Shown here piece by piece: positions 29,292 through 38,148 of a DNA stretch of 64,000 nt; position 1 is the stretch's first letter, and the number at the start of each line of letters is the position of its first letter. Both the position numbers and the translations under genes were made by a program. The stretch comes from Paenibacillus kribbensis (GTDB taxonomy: Bacteria > Bacillota > Bacilli > Paenibacillales > Paenibacillaceae), in assembly GCF_002240415.1 (NCBI RefSeq), contig NZ_CP020028.1, positions 1,218,001 to 1,282,000 of the forward strand. The letters are read 5' to 3'. The notes under the pieces were generated by a model. The model was not told the origin of the DNA. It worked only from the letters and a program-made list of their open reading frames with translations, and made no database searches.

Positions 29292-29315
29292 TGCCCGCAT
29301 CACCGGTCACAATCC
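29284..29315 (-). promoter_or_regulatory. RAT antiterminator for LicT, before licT
   Basis: Minus strand GGATTGTGACCGGTGATGCG then GGCAATGCCTGA, matching the RAT consensus with changes that keep pairing. It is the second of two LicT targets in the operon and suggests autoregulation. Confidence 0.85.
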
Positions 29316-29329
29316 TTCGATATAGTGCT

Positions 29330-29357
29330 ATTGTAGCACAAAAAAAAGCGATTTCAA
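29330..29357 (-). promoter_or_regulatory. sigma-A promoter of licT-bglP with cre-like overlap
   Basis: Minus strand TTGAAA (29357-29352), 16-base spacer ending TGC, and TACAAT (29335-29330), an extended -10 type. The same stretch, TTGAAATCGCTTTTT, fits the CcpA cre consensus except for its last two bases, so catabolite repression at this promoter is possible. Confidence 0.7.
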
Positions 29358-29419
29358 CATATTTTATTCCCTTTCGACAAAAAATATTTTACATCAAGGT
29401 CGTTTTGCCTAATTTACAA

Positions 29420-29429
29420 GTAACGTTAC
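29420..29429. promoter_or_regulatory. palindrome GTAACGTTAC upstream of licT promoter
   Basis: A perfect 10-base palindrome with a central CG, ending one base before the LacI-gene stop codon and about 65 bases upstream of the licT -35. It shares AACG/CGTT halves with the site in the LacI gene's own promoter region. Could be a second operator, but it is short. Confidence 0.3.
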
Positions 29430-30401
29430 CTATGTAGTTGTACGTTCAATCAGGCTGTATTCCAGCGAATGAAGCTCCATTTGGCGGCCGATTAACTGAG
29501 GCGATAGCATAAAAAAGGCATTTTGCGCCTGACCCATAATGGGATTTTGAACGGTTGTAATTCCCATCGTATGCGCTAGCTCAGTGTTATCAAACCCAAT
29601 AATTGCCAGATCCTCAGGAACACTAAGCGACTGTCTGCGTGCTTCACAGAGAATGCCGACTGCCACATAATCGTTAGCACACAAAATAGCCTCTGGGAAT
29701 TCATCCCGACGCTGCAGCAAATCACGAACGACCTGTTCGCCGTCACGGATATTATAGATGGAGGAATGATTCCAATGTTGCAAAATAGGGAGGTTATGCT
29801 CACTCATGATATGCTCATAGGCTCGTTGTCTGCTTTGGGTATTGATGCTGCTCGGGCGGCCAAAGGCATTGGCTATTCGAGTATAGCCTTTTTGGATCAG
29901 ATGCTGTAGTGCCAGCATGTATCCTTCATATTGATCCATAGCGACCGAGCGAATAGCGGTATGCTCCATTCGTTGCCATGACACAATCGGGCCATATTTG
30001 CAGTAGGTGCTTAACAAATCGGTATCATTCACGCAGGAAATGATGACCAGCGCATCGATTCTTTTTCTTTTTAAATCCTCAAAAGCCTGAAGCTCTTTCT
30101 TTTTATCTTCTCCGGAAGTATAAATAATGGTCTGAAAACTGTACTGGCCCGCAATTTCTACAAAGCTGTCCAGAAAGGCCAGAACAATCTCATTAATGGT
30201 TGAAGTAATAATTCCAATTTGTAGTGTTTGACCCTTGGATAAGGAAATCGCATTCCGATTGGGGACGTAATCCATCTCTTGCATGATTTTTAAGATTTTT
30301 GTTCTGGTTTCGTGACTGACATGAGGTGACTGATTTAACACTCTGGATACTGTAGCTTTGGAAAAGCCCGCCAGTTTGGCAATTTGATCAAGATTCGACA
30401 T
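29430..30401 (-). CDS. LacI-family transcriptional regulator
   Basis: 323 residues. N-terminal HTH LDQIAKLAGFSKATVSRVLNQ and hinge region, then a periplasmic-binding-protein-like sensor (IGIITSTINEIVLAFLDSF; AILCANDYVAVGIL; LAIIGFDNTELAHTMGITT). ATG 30401 has TGAGGAG 7 bases upstream; a longer frame is unlikely. It diverges from an operon of two dehydrogenases and a 6-phospho-beta-glucosidase, with a LacI-type operator inside that operon's promoter, so it is probably its repressor. The C-terminus (IGRQMELHSLEYSLIERTTT) is normal for the family. Ligand unknown, perhaps a phosphorylated glucoside. Confidence 0.9.
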   Translation of the reverse strand: MSNLDQIAKLAGFSKATVSRVLNQSPHVSHETRTKILKIMQEMDYVPNRNAISLSKGQTLQIGIITSTINEIVLAFLDSFVEIAGQYSFQTIIYTSGEDKKKELQAFEDLKRKRIDALVIISCVNDTDLLSTYCKYGPIVSWQRMEHTAIRSVAMDQYEGYMLALQHLIQKGYTRIANAFGRPSSINTQSRQRAYEHIMSEHNLPILQHWNHSSIYNIRDGEQVVRDLLQRRDEFPEAILCANDYVAVGILCEARRQSLSVPEDLAIIGFDNTELAHTMGITTVQNPIMGQAQNAFFMLSPQLIGRQMELHSLEYSLIERTTT

Positions 30402-30430
30402 GATGCTTCTCCTCACATAAGAAAAAATAT

Positions 30431-30461
30431 TTGACATGAAACGCGTTACAAAGATTAGTAT
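30431..30461 (+). promoter_or_regulatory. candidate promoter of the dehydrogenase/GH1 operon
   Basis: TTGACA at 30431-30436 and TAGTAT at 30456-30461, with a longish 19-base spacer that contains the LacI-type operator. Confidence 0.5.
30437..30450. promoter_or_regulatory. LacI-type operator
   Basis: TGAAACGCGTTACA, a 14-base palindrome with a single mismatched pair and a perfect AACGCGTT core. It abuts the -35 hexamer, 36 bases from the LacI gene start, so binding would block transcription of the operon and perhaps of the regulator. Confidence 0.6.
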
Positions 30462-30586
30462 GCTAATGAGGGCATTACGTCCATTTTAAAGCATCTTTAA
30501 GTGTATTTCAAAAAGAATGGTCCTCATTATACGGTTGTTCTTGCAAAATCGAAAGCGGAGCCTTTAGGAAACGGGGGATTTGCAAA

Positions 30587-31627
30587 ATGGCGATTCAAGT
30601 TGCTTATTTGGGATTTGGTAAAAGTACAACCCGGTATCATCTACCCTATGTCCGACTCAGGGACACCTTTCAAGTATCGAGAGTGTATACACGCCAGGTG
30701 CGGGAGGAGATGAAGACAGCCTACCCGGATATACTGTTTTCGGATCAAATCATGGATGTTCTCAATGACCCGGAAATATCACTTGTCGTCGTATGTACAC
30801 CATCTGCCACACATTATGAATACGCCAAATTGGCATTATCCCACGGCAAGCATGTGCTGGTGGAAAAGCCTTTTTGTGAAAGTCTTGAACAGGCGCGTGA
30901 ACTGATCGAATTGGCCAAGGAAAAGAACCTGATTGTCATGCCTTATCAAAATCGCAGATTTGACAGCGATTATCTGGCTTTCAAGGAAGCGCTCTATTCC
31001 GATAAATTGGGAGATATTGTGGAGATTGAATCCCACTACGATTATTTCCGTCCTGATGCCAGTGTGCCTGGCGGCAATCCAGTCAATGGAATGTTCTACG
31101 GACTCGGCGTACATACGCTGGACAGACTCATTGCCTTATTTGGCAGGCCGGAGCAGATCGGATATGACATCAAGTCTGTTCGCGCTGCTCAAGGTGCCGA
31201 CGATTATAGTGAAACCATTTTGTATTATCCAGATAAAAAAGTAATTGTTAAAACCTCTCTTGTTGTGTGTCTGCCATATCCGCAGTTCACCATACATGGT
31301 ACGAAAGGCAGCTTTGTCAAATGGGGAGACGACCAGCAGGAAGCCTGGCTGAAAGCAGGTAAAACCCCGGATGCCGAGGGTTTTGGTCTGGACGATCCAG
31401 CCTCCTACGGCAAGCTTAAATACGTACCTTCTGGCAGCAGTGAAGCTGTTGAAGAATTACTCCCTACGCCGACAGGAGATTACGGACGACTGTACGACTC
31501 TCTGTATGAGTCTATCGTGCACGGTACACCCAAGCTGGTTCCGGACGAGGATATTTTGCTTACAATAGAGATTTTGGAAAGCGGCTTTAAGCAGCCTTCC
31601 CCGTCCATCGTTGATTTCCGGCGATAG
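30587..31627 (+). CDS. Gfo/Idh/MocA-family oxidoreductase (first of two)
   Basis: 346 residues. Rossmann N-terminus (VAYLGFGKSTTRYHLPYV) and the family signature in GKHVLVEKPFCESLEQA, where the lysine of EKP is catalytic, then the C-terminal substrate-binding sheet domain with GLGVHTLDRLIALFG. These enzymes oxidise or reduce sugars and sugar derivatives with NAD(P). ATG 30587 follows GGGGGAT. Operon with a second, different family member 30 bases downstream and a GH1 enzyme. The sequence resembles the scyllo-inositol-dehydrogenase-like branch, but the substrate cannot be set from sequence. Confidence 0.88.
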   Translation: MAIQVAYLGFGKSTTRYHLPYVRLRDTFQVSRVYTRQVREEMKTAYPDILFSDQIMDVLNDPEISLVVVCTPSATHYEYAKLALSHGKHVLVEKPFCESLEQARELIELAKEKNLIVMPYQNRRFDSDYLAFKEALYSDKLGDIVEIESHYDYFRPDASVPGGNPVNGMFYGLGVHTLDRLIALFGRPEQIGYDIKSVRAAQGADDYSETILYYPDKKVIVKTSLVVCLPYPQFTIHGTKGSFVKWGDDQQEAWLKAGKTPDAEGFGLDDPASYGKLKYVPSGSSEAVEELLPTPTGDYGRLYDSLYESIVHGTPKLVPDEDILLTIEILESGFKQPSPSIVDFRR

Positions 31628-31657
31628 ACCTACCATCAGGAAAGGAAGTTACAACCT

Positions 31658-32647
31658 ATGAAGCTTGGTATGATTGGAACTGGCTGGATCAGCCAGGAGT
31701 GGGTTAAAGCCGTAAAAGAAGCTGGAGAATGGGAGATTACAGCCCTGTTTGTCCGTAATCGGGACAAGGGTGAAGCGTTTGCAGCAGCATGCCAGCTCGA
31801 TAATATTACGTTGTATGACAGTCTGGAAGAGATGGCTAAATCCGATATTGATGCCATTTATATCGCTACACCTAATTCCTTGCATATATCGCAGGCCCGT
31901 CTGTTTCTGGAGCATGGCAAGCATGCGATTGTTGAAAAACCAATCAGTCTGACCGAGCAAGAATTGCGGGATGCGTACGAACTGGCTGACCAGAATGGCT
32001 GTTACTTGCTGGAAGCTGTCCGTCATATTCATGAGCCAAACTTTTTGCGGCTGAAGGACAACGTGAAGCGTGTGGGCAGCATCCAGGGAGGCTCCTTGTA
32101 TTCCATGCAATTTTCCTCCCGGTACGATCAATTGCTGTCAGGAGATGTTCCCAATATCTTTTCCCTGTCTTACGGCGGGGGAGCGTTGATGGATTTGGGG
32201 GTTTATTCCCTCTATTTTGCCATTGATTTGCTCGGAGCGCCGACATCAGGTGTGTACCGTGCCAAAAAGCATGAGAACGGTGTGGATTTAGGCGGTCCGA
32301 TCCTATTGTCGTATCCTGATTTTACACTGGTGATTCAACTGGGGAAAAATGCGGTGACCACCAACCGTGTGGAAATCTACGGCGATCAGGCGACTCTCAT
32401 CTCCAGCGGTGTTTCCGGTATTACGGAGGTGTCTGTACTGGACGTTCGCACCAAGGTAACGGATACGGTAAGCACCCCGGAAACTCATCATTTCATGTTT
32501 CACGAGGCGCGGGAATTTTACCGGATCATCACCGAACAGGATCAGGTTCGTTATGACGAGTTAAAGTCATTGAGTATCGAGGTTCAGAAAATCAGCAATG
32601 AGCTGCGTCATCAAAATGGTATTTATTTCGAGGATGAGCAGAAATAG
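31658..32647 (+). CDS. Gfo/Idh/MocA-family oxidoreductase (second of two)
   Basis: 329 residues. Nucleotide-binding start MKLGMIGTGWISQEWVKAV, then IYIATPNSLH and GKHAIVEKPISLTEQE with the conserved EKP lysine; YGGGALMDLGVYSLYFAIDL holds the usual active-site GGG-DLG segment. The ATG follows AGGAAAGG. It is clearly diverged from its neighbour, so the pair could act in sequence or as oxidase and reductase on the same sugar. The following GH1 gene starts 44 bases on. Confidence 0.88.
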   Translation: MKLGMIGTGWISQEWVKAVKEAGEWEITALFVRNRDKGEAFAAACQLDNITLYDSLEEMAKSDIDAIYIATPNSLHISQARLFLEHGKHAIVEKPISLTEQELRDAYELADQNGCYLLEAVRHIHEPNFLRLKDNVKRVGSIQGGSLYSMQFSSRYDQLLSGDVPNIFSLSYGGGALMDLGVYSLYFAIDLLGAPTSGVYRAKKHENGVDLGGPILLSYPDFTLVIQLGKNAVTTNRVEIYGDQATLISSGVSGITEVSVLDVRTKVTDTVSTPETHHFMFHEAREFYRIITEQDQVRYDELKSLSIEVQKISNELRHQNGIYFEDEQK

Positions 32648-32688
32648 CGTAAAAGAAGTTTGAATATAACAAGAAGAGAGGTTTTTAG

Positions 32689-34149
<1,461 letters not shown>

Positions 34150-34177
34150 TTTTATGTAACTTCATATCGTCTTCGAC

Positions 34178-34228
34178 GGACACGACAGAGAACATCGTAA
34201 GGATGCACTCTGCTGTGCCCGTTTTTTT
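34178..34228 (+). terminator. terminator after the 6-phospho-beta-glucosidase gene
   Basis: GGACACGACAGAG pairs with CTCTGCTGTGCCC (a few mismatches) across a 20-base loop and is followed by seven T. Confidence 0.65.
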
Positions 34229-34274
34229 GTGCAGACAGATGACTGCATCTCAGAGGGCTTCACAAATTTTTCAC

Positions 34275-34304
34275 TTGTAATAAACTGAAAGCTTTCTGTA
34301 TAAT
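34275..34304 (+). promoter_or_regulatory. sigma-A promoter of the glycine-riboswitch transcript
   Basis: TTGTAA (34275-34280), 18-base spacer and a perfect TATAAT (34299-34304). The spacer contains the palindrome GAAAGCTTTC. Start expected near 34311, about 25 bases before the aptamer. Confidence 0.75.
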
Positions 34305-34334
34305 AAAAAACAATTTCATATGTCTGGTTGATGT

Positions 34335-34508
34335 TTGCGGGAGATGGAACGAAGGTTCCGACCGAAGGGGCAAAACTCTCAGGTGCTTGGCTGATTACAG
34401 CAAGCGGGACCGTAAACGGACAGAACTCTGGAGAGACCCTTAATTGGGCGCCGAAGGTGCACGGCAGAGAACATCTGCTTAAACTCTCAGGCAAAAGGAC
34501 AGAGACGC
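34335..34508 (+). promoter_or_regulatory. tandem glycine riboswitch
   Basis: Two glycine aptamers in a row. The first (about 34337-34431) shows CCGAAGGGGCAAAACTCTCAGG and a GGACAGAACTCT end. The short linker GGAGAGACC leads to the second (about 34432-34506) with CGCCGAAGGTGC and AACTCTCAGGCAAAAGGACA. These are the consensus cores of the class. It precedes an amino-acid/sodium symporter; the strong terminator at 34610-34639 is the likely output. Whether glycine turns the gene on or off cannot be read with certainty. Confidence 0.93.
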
Positions 34509-34609
34509 GAATAACCTGTGACAGGGGATGCCCTATTTTTTTATAAGTTATGTAGAGGCAGCAACCTGCGCAAAAGGGTTGTATTTTTTCGTGCCTTTAA
34601 CCTCTCCAG

Positions 34610-34639
34610 GAGTCGAATCAGCTGATTTGACTCTTTTTT
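34610..34639 (+). terminator. riboswitch expression-platform terminator
   Basis: GAGTCGAATCA pairs with TGATTTGACTC (one mismatch) around a 2-base loop and is followed by six T, 30 bases before the symporter start. Confidence 0.8.
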
Positions 34640-34670
34640 GTTTTTTAATATGCTTGAGGAGCGGGTTGAA

Positions 34671-36089
34671 ATGAATTTGGTACATGTGTTAGAAACGATT
34701 AGCAGTTGGATATGGGGAGCGCCGCTTATCATTCTCGTGATGGGAACGGGATTGTGGCTGACCATACGTTTAAAAATGCTGCAGGTATTTCGCCTGCCTT
34801 TGGCGATCAAGCTGATTGGCAAGGCCCCAAATGAAGGCAGCGGAGATGTAAGCAGCTTTGCGGCCCTGAGCACGGCGTTGGCGGCTACAGTTGGCACAGG
34901 AAGTATTGTCGGTGTAGCGACGGCGATTAAGCTGGGCGGGCCAGGTGCCTTGTTCTGGATGGTCGTGGCTGCCTTTTTCGGGATGGCTACGAAATATGCG
35001 GAAGGTGTGCTGGCGGTAAAATACCGGGTGAAGGATCGGAATGGACAATTTTCCGGTGGCCCGATGTATTATATTGAAAATGGTCTGGGACGCCGCTTTA
35101 AACCGCTGGCCATGCTGTTTGCCTTCTCGGGCATGCTGGTGGCGCTGTTCGGCATTGGAACGTTCCCGCAGGTCAAGGCCATTGTGTCTTCGACCGAAAA
35201 TAGCTTTGGCGTTCCGCCGATTGTAACGGCGTTGATTATTGCTACCCTTACAGCACTGGTTACCATTGGAGGACTCAAAAGCATTGCCAAGGTATCGACC
35301 AAGGTCGTTCCTTTTAAAACAGGCTTATACGTACTGATTTGTATCATCGTACTGATTCGGTTTGCGGACCAGCTTCCCGCCGCAATCGCACTTGTGCTGC
35401 ACTCCGCGTTTTCGACTACGTCTGCGACGGGCGGCTTTGCCGGGGCTACCATTATGCTGGCGATGCGCAGCGGGGTAGCCAGAGGTATTTTTGCCAATGA
35501 GGCCGGTCTGGGAAGCGCACCAATTGCAGCCGCAGCCGCCAAAACGAAATGGCCTGCGGAGCAAGGGCTGATTTCCATGACAGGTGTGTTTATTGACACG
35601 ATGGTTATTTGTCTAATGACCGGGCTGACGCTGTTGGTAAGCGGTGTGTGGAGCGGACCTACTGATGCGGGCCTGATGACTCAGCAAGCATTTTCCAGCG
35701 CGTTCCCGCTTGGGGCAGAGCTGCTCACGATCATTCTGATTATGTTCGCATTCACGACTATGCTCGGCTGGAACTACTACGGGGAACGCTGTGTTGAATA
35801 TTTGCTTGGCGTCAAGTGGATTAAGCCATACCGATATCTGTTCATTGCACTGGTTGCCGGAGGCGCGTTCATCAAGCTGGATGCCATCTGGCTGCTGGCA
35901 GATATCTTTAACGCAATGATGGCCTTTCCCAACCTGATTGCACTGCTCGGCTTGTCAGGCATCGTAGTTGCAGAAACCCGAACCTATATGGATTCCTTGT
36001 ATTCTAATAAGCAAAAGGGGATTCTTGCAGGTGCCAGTGTAAGCGCAGCGATCCAGGTAGAAGAAAAAGGACAGACAGTCAATTCATAA
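34671..36089 (+). CDS. AGCS-family sodium/alanine-glycine symporter
   Basis: 472 residues with about eleven membrane helices. Family signatures: ISSWIWGAPLIILVMGTGLWLT at the N-terminus, AALSTALAATVGTGSIVGVATA, FSGGPMYYIENGLG and GIFANEAGLGSAPIAAAAA. It co-transports alanine or glycine with sodium. The glycine riboswitch upstream points to glycine as a physiological substrate or signal. ATG 34671 follows GAGGAGCGGG; eleven upstream in-frame codons overlap the terminator and are not used. Single-gene unit closed by the terminator at 36112-36157. Confidence 0.92.
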   Translation: MNLVHVLETISSWIWGAPLIILVMGTGLWLTIRLKMLQVFRLPLAIKLIGKAPNEGSGDVSSFAALSTALAATVGTGSIVGVATAIKLGGPGALFWMVVAAFFGMATKYAEGVLAVKYRVKDRNGQFSGGPMYYIENGLGRRFKPLAMLFAFSGMLVALFGIGTFPQVKAIVSSTENSFGVPPIVTALIIATLTALVTIGGLKSIAKVSTKVVPFKTGLYVLICIIVLIRFADQLPAAIALVLHSAFSTTSATGGFAGATIMLAMRSGVARGIFANEAGLGSAPIAAAAAKTKWPAEQGLISMTGVFIDTMVICLMTGLTLLVSGVWSGPTDAGLMTQQAFSSAFPLGAELLTIILIMFAFTTMLGWNYYGERCVEYLLGVKWIKPYRYLFIALVAGGAFIKLDAIWLLADIFNAMMAFPNLIALLGLSGIVVAETRTYMDSLYSNKQKGILAGASVSAAIQVEEKGQTVNS

Positions 36090-36111
36090 AAATGGAAAGT
36101 CATAACATTCA

Positions 36112-36157
36112 AAAGGGAGTGTCTTCAGCCATCACAGGCTTGGAGGACACTCCCTTT
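36112..36157. terminator. terminator after the AGCS symporter gene
   Basis: AAGGGAGTGTCTTC pairs with GGAGGACACTCCCTTTTT (plus strand) over a 17-base loop; A- and T-runs on both sides allow use in both directions, so it can also end the LysR transcript. Confidence 0.8.
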
Positions 36158-36235
36158 TTGAATGTTACAGTGATGTACGCAAAAGAGCCAACTGCTCATC
36201 ATTAATGCCGTAGTCAGCCAGTGGGTTCTAAATCG

Positions 36236-37108
36236 TCAACGCTGAGCAATATTCTGGAAAAATCTAATGATGAATTCGAAAAACGATTTTTCTATATCGG
36301 TGTGCAGCTCCCCGGCAGGATAGGACAGATAGATGGTGCGCATACATCGAGGCTCCCTGATTTGAAGCAGCTTGATGTCTTCGGTTACGACATTCTTCCA
36401 CAGGATAGAAGGAATAAAGGAGATGCCAAGTCCTGTTTGAATCAGCCCTCTTACCGTAGCCGGATCATCACTTTCAAAGACGATGTTCGGTTCAAAAGGG
36501 GTGTGGGCAAAAAAGCGGTCCGTTGTTTTCCTAAGCGAATGACCAGGTGTAAGGCTGATAAACTTCTCATGCTCTAGATCTTTCAGGAATACGGTGTCCT
36601 GAGCGCTCAGAGGGTGAGATTTTGGTACGCCAAGCAAAATTTCCTCCTCCAACAGGATCGCATGCTCGTTGTTCGCCAACTCTTCGGACGTAATCGCAAA
36701 ATCGTACGCCAGTCCTTTCTTGATCATCGCAGGGTGCTGGGTCAGGTTAAATCTAATTTGAGGGTAGAGATCGCGAAACTTGCCGACAAGCTCGGGCAAT
36801 AGCATAGAGCCGACGGCGACGTATAACGTAATGACCTCTACCTTTTCATTCTTCATTTCTTTGACCTCGGATATGCCTTGCTCTAGCGCTGATAGCGACT
36901 GGTTCACTCTTTTCAGGAACTTCTTCCCATATTCATTCAGTACGATATGTTTTCCTTCGCGGTCAAATAGCTGCACACCCAATTCCGTCTCCAGGTTTCT
37001 AATCATTTTACTTAGGGCAGGCTGTGAGATATACAGCTCGTTTGCGGCACGTGTGACATGCTCATGCTTCGAGGTCACTTGAAAATACTTAAGCTGCAAA
37101 AAATCCAT
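36236..37108 (-). CDS. LysR-family regulator, probable activator of the mdc operon
   Basis: 290 residues. N-terminal winged HTH (FLQLKYFQVTSKHEHVTRAANELYIS, QPALSKMIRNLETELGVQLFDR) and a LysR effector domain from about 90 to 285 (FIPSILWKNVV near the C-terminus). It diverges from mdcH, the usual place of an activator for malonate decarboxylase genes (MdcR-like), and malonate is the inferred co-inducer. A symmetric site ATAACC-ATTA-GGTTAT lies just upstream of its start. Between its stop and the terminator at 36112-36157 there are 78 bases with a short open stretch that may be an old gene end. Confidence 0.88.
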   Translation of the reverse strand: MDFLQLKYFQVTSKHEHVTRAANELYISQPALSKMIRNLETELGVQLFDREGKHIVLNEYGKKFLKRVNQSLSALEQGISEVKEMKNEKVEVITLYVAVGSMLLPELVGKFRDLYPQIRFNLTQHPAMIKKGLAYDFAITSEELANNEHAILLEEEILLGVPKSHPLSAQDTVFLKDLEHEKFISLTPGHSLRKTTDRFFAHTPFEPNIVFESDDPATVRGLIQTGLGISFIPSILWKNVVTEDIKLLQIREPRCMRTIYLSYPAGELHTDIEKSFFEFIIRFFQNIAQR

Positions 37109-37126
37109 AGTGAAGTAATCCCCTTT

Positions 37127-37142
37127 ATAACCATTAGGTTAT
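37127..37142. promoter_or_regulatory. candidate LysR binding site
   Basis: ATAACC-ATTA-GGTTAT, perfect 6-bp arms, 19 bases upstream of the regulator start and 95 bases before mdcH. Size and symmetry suit a LysR recognition box. Confidence 0.5.
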
Positions 37143-37236
37143 CGATCATATGTGAATATATATATTTTACAGGTATTTGCTCACTTCTTACAATTGACAA
37201 TGTAGAGAAGATGAATCCGCTAAAGGTGGTGAGATT

Positions 37237-38148
37237 CTGAATATCGTTTTTACATTTCCTGGCCAGGGGTCACAGGTTCCTGGAATGCTCCAGGATGTAC
37301 CCGAGTATGTGAAAAAGGCAACAAGCATCATCGGAACTGAACTACGCGACGATGAGGTGGCTATGGGCTCAACCGTCTGGATTCAGGCGGCACTCTTCGT
37401 TAAGGAGACGGCAATTGCCTACCGGTTGATCGAGCAGGGTATCCGGCCCCAATTCGTGGCAGGCCATTCCATTGGTGCATTTCCTGCAGCGGTCATCGCT
37501 GGGGTTCTCTCGTTCGAGGATGCGCTTCGGATCGTATGGCTCCGTGCCCGGTTGATGGAAGAGGCTTTCCCCGAAGGCTATGGAATGGGTGTGATTATTG
37601 GGCTTACGAAGGCAGAGGTTCAACAAGCCGTGGATCTTTCTCATAGCGAGACGATGCCTGTCTACCTCTCGAATATGAATGCAGAGCAGCAAATCGCCAT
37701 ATCCGGTTCATTGGAAGGGATAAATAAAGCTTTTATGCATGCGAAGGAGTTTGGGGCCGCTAAGACAGTGCTTCTGAAGGTTCCGATTCCTTCACACTCC
37801 CCGCTGATGTCAGAGGTAGCCAATAAGCTATTGCTGAAAATGCATACTTTTTCCATGCGGGACGCTCAAATACCATATTTGGTGAATCATACGGGGAGAA
37901 AGACGACAGCCAAGGAAAAAATTGCGGAGGACCTTGCCCTAAACGTAGCATATCCCGTCCGGTGGATGGATATGGCGGCTGTCTGCGTCGAATCGGGAGC
38001 TAACTGTTTTATAGAGATGCCGCCGGGTAATACGCTTTCCAGACTTGTCAAGCAAGCCCATAAGGATACCCGGCAAATCGCCGTGTGCGAGATCGGTCTG
38101 GAAGCGACTCAGTATCTGATTAGAAAATGGAAGGAGCAAGAAGAATGA
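37237..38148 (+). CDS. mdcH: malonyl-CoA:ACP transacylase subunit MdcH, apparent CTG start
   Basis: 303 residues if begun at CTG 37237. It loads malonyl groups on the acyl carrier protein of malonate decarboxylase. The catalytic serine is Ser78 in FVAGHSIGAF. The N-terminus IVFTFPGQGSQVPGM is the universal start of this transferase family and is in frame, but the first in-frame ATG (37285) lies after it. AAAGGTGGTG ends about 5-6 bases before CTG 37237, giving M-N-I-V-F; ATT 37234 is a less likely alternative. The stop overlaps mdcA as ATGA. First gene of the operon. Confidence 0.88.
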   Translation: MNIVFTFPGQGSQVPGMLQDVPEYVKKATSIIGTELRDDEVAMGSTVWIQAALFVKETAIAYRLIEQGIRPQFVAGHSIGAFPAAVIAGVLSFEDALRIVWLRARLMEEAFPEGYGMGVIIGLTKAEVQQAVDLSHSETMPVYLSNMNAEQQIAISGSLEGINKAFMHAKEFGAAKTVLLKVPIPSHSPLMSEVANKLLLKMHTFSMRDAQIPYLVNHTGRKTTAKEKIAEDLALNVAYPVRWMDMAAVCVESGANCFIEMPPGNTLSRLVKQAHKDTRQIAVCEIGLEATQYLIRKWKEQEE

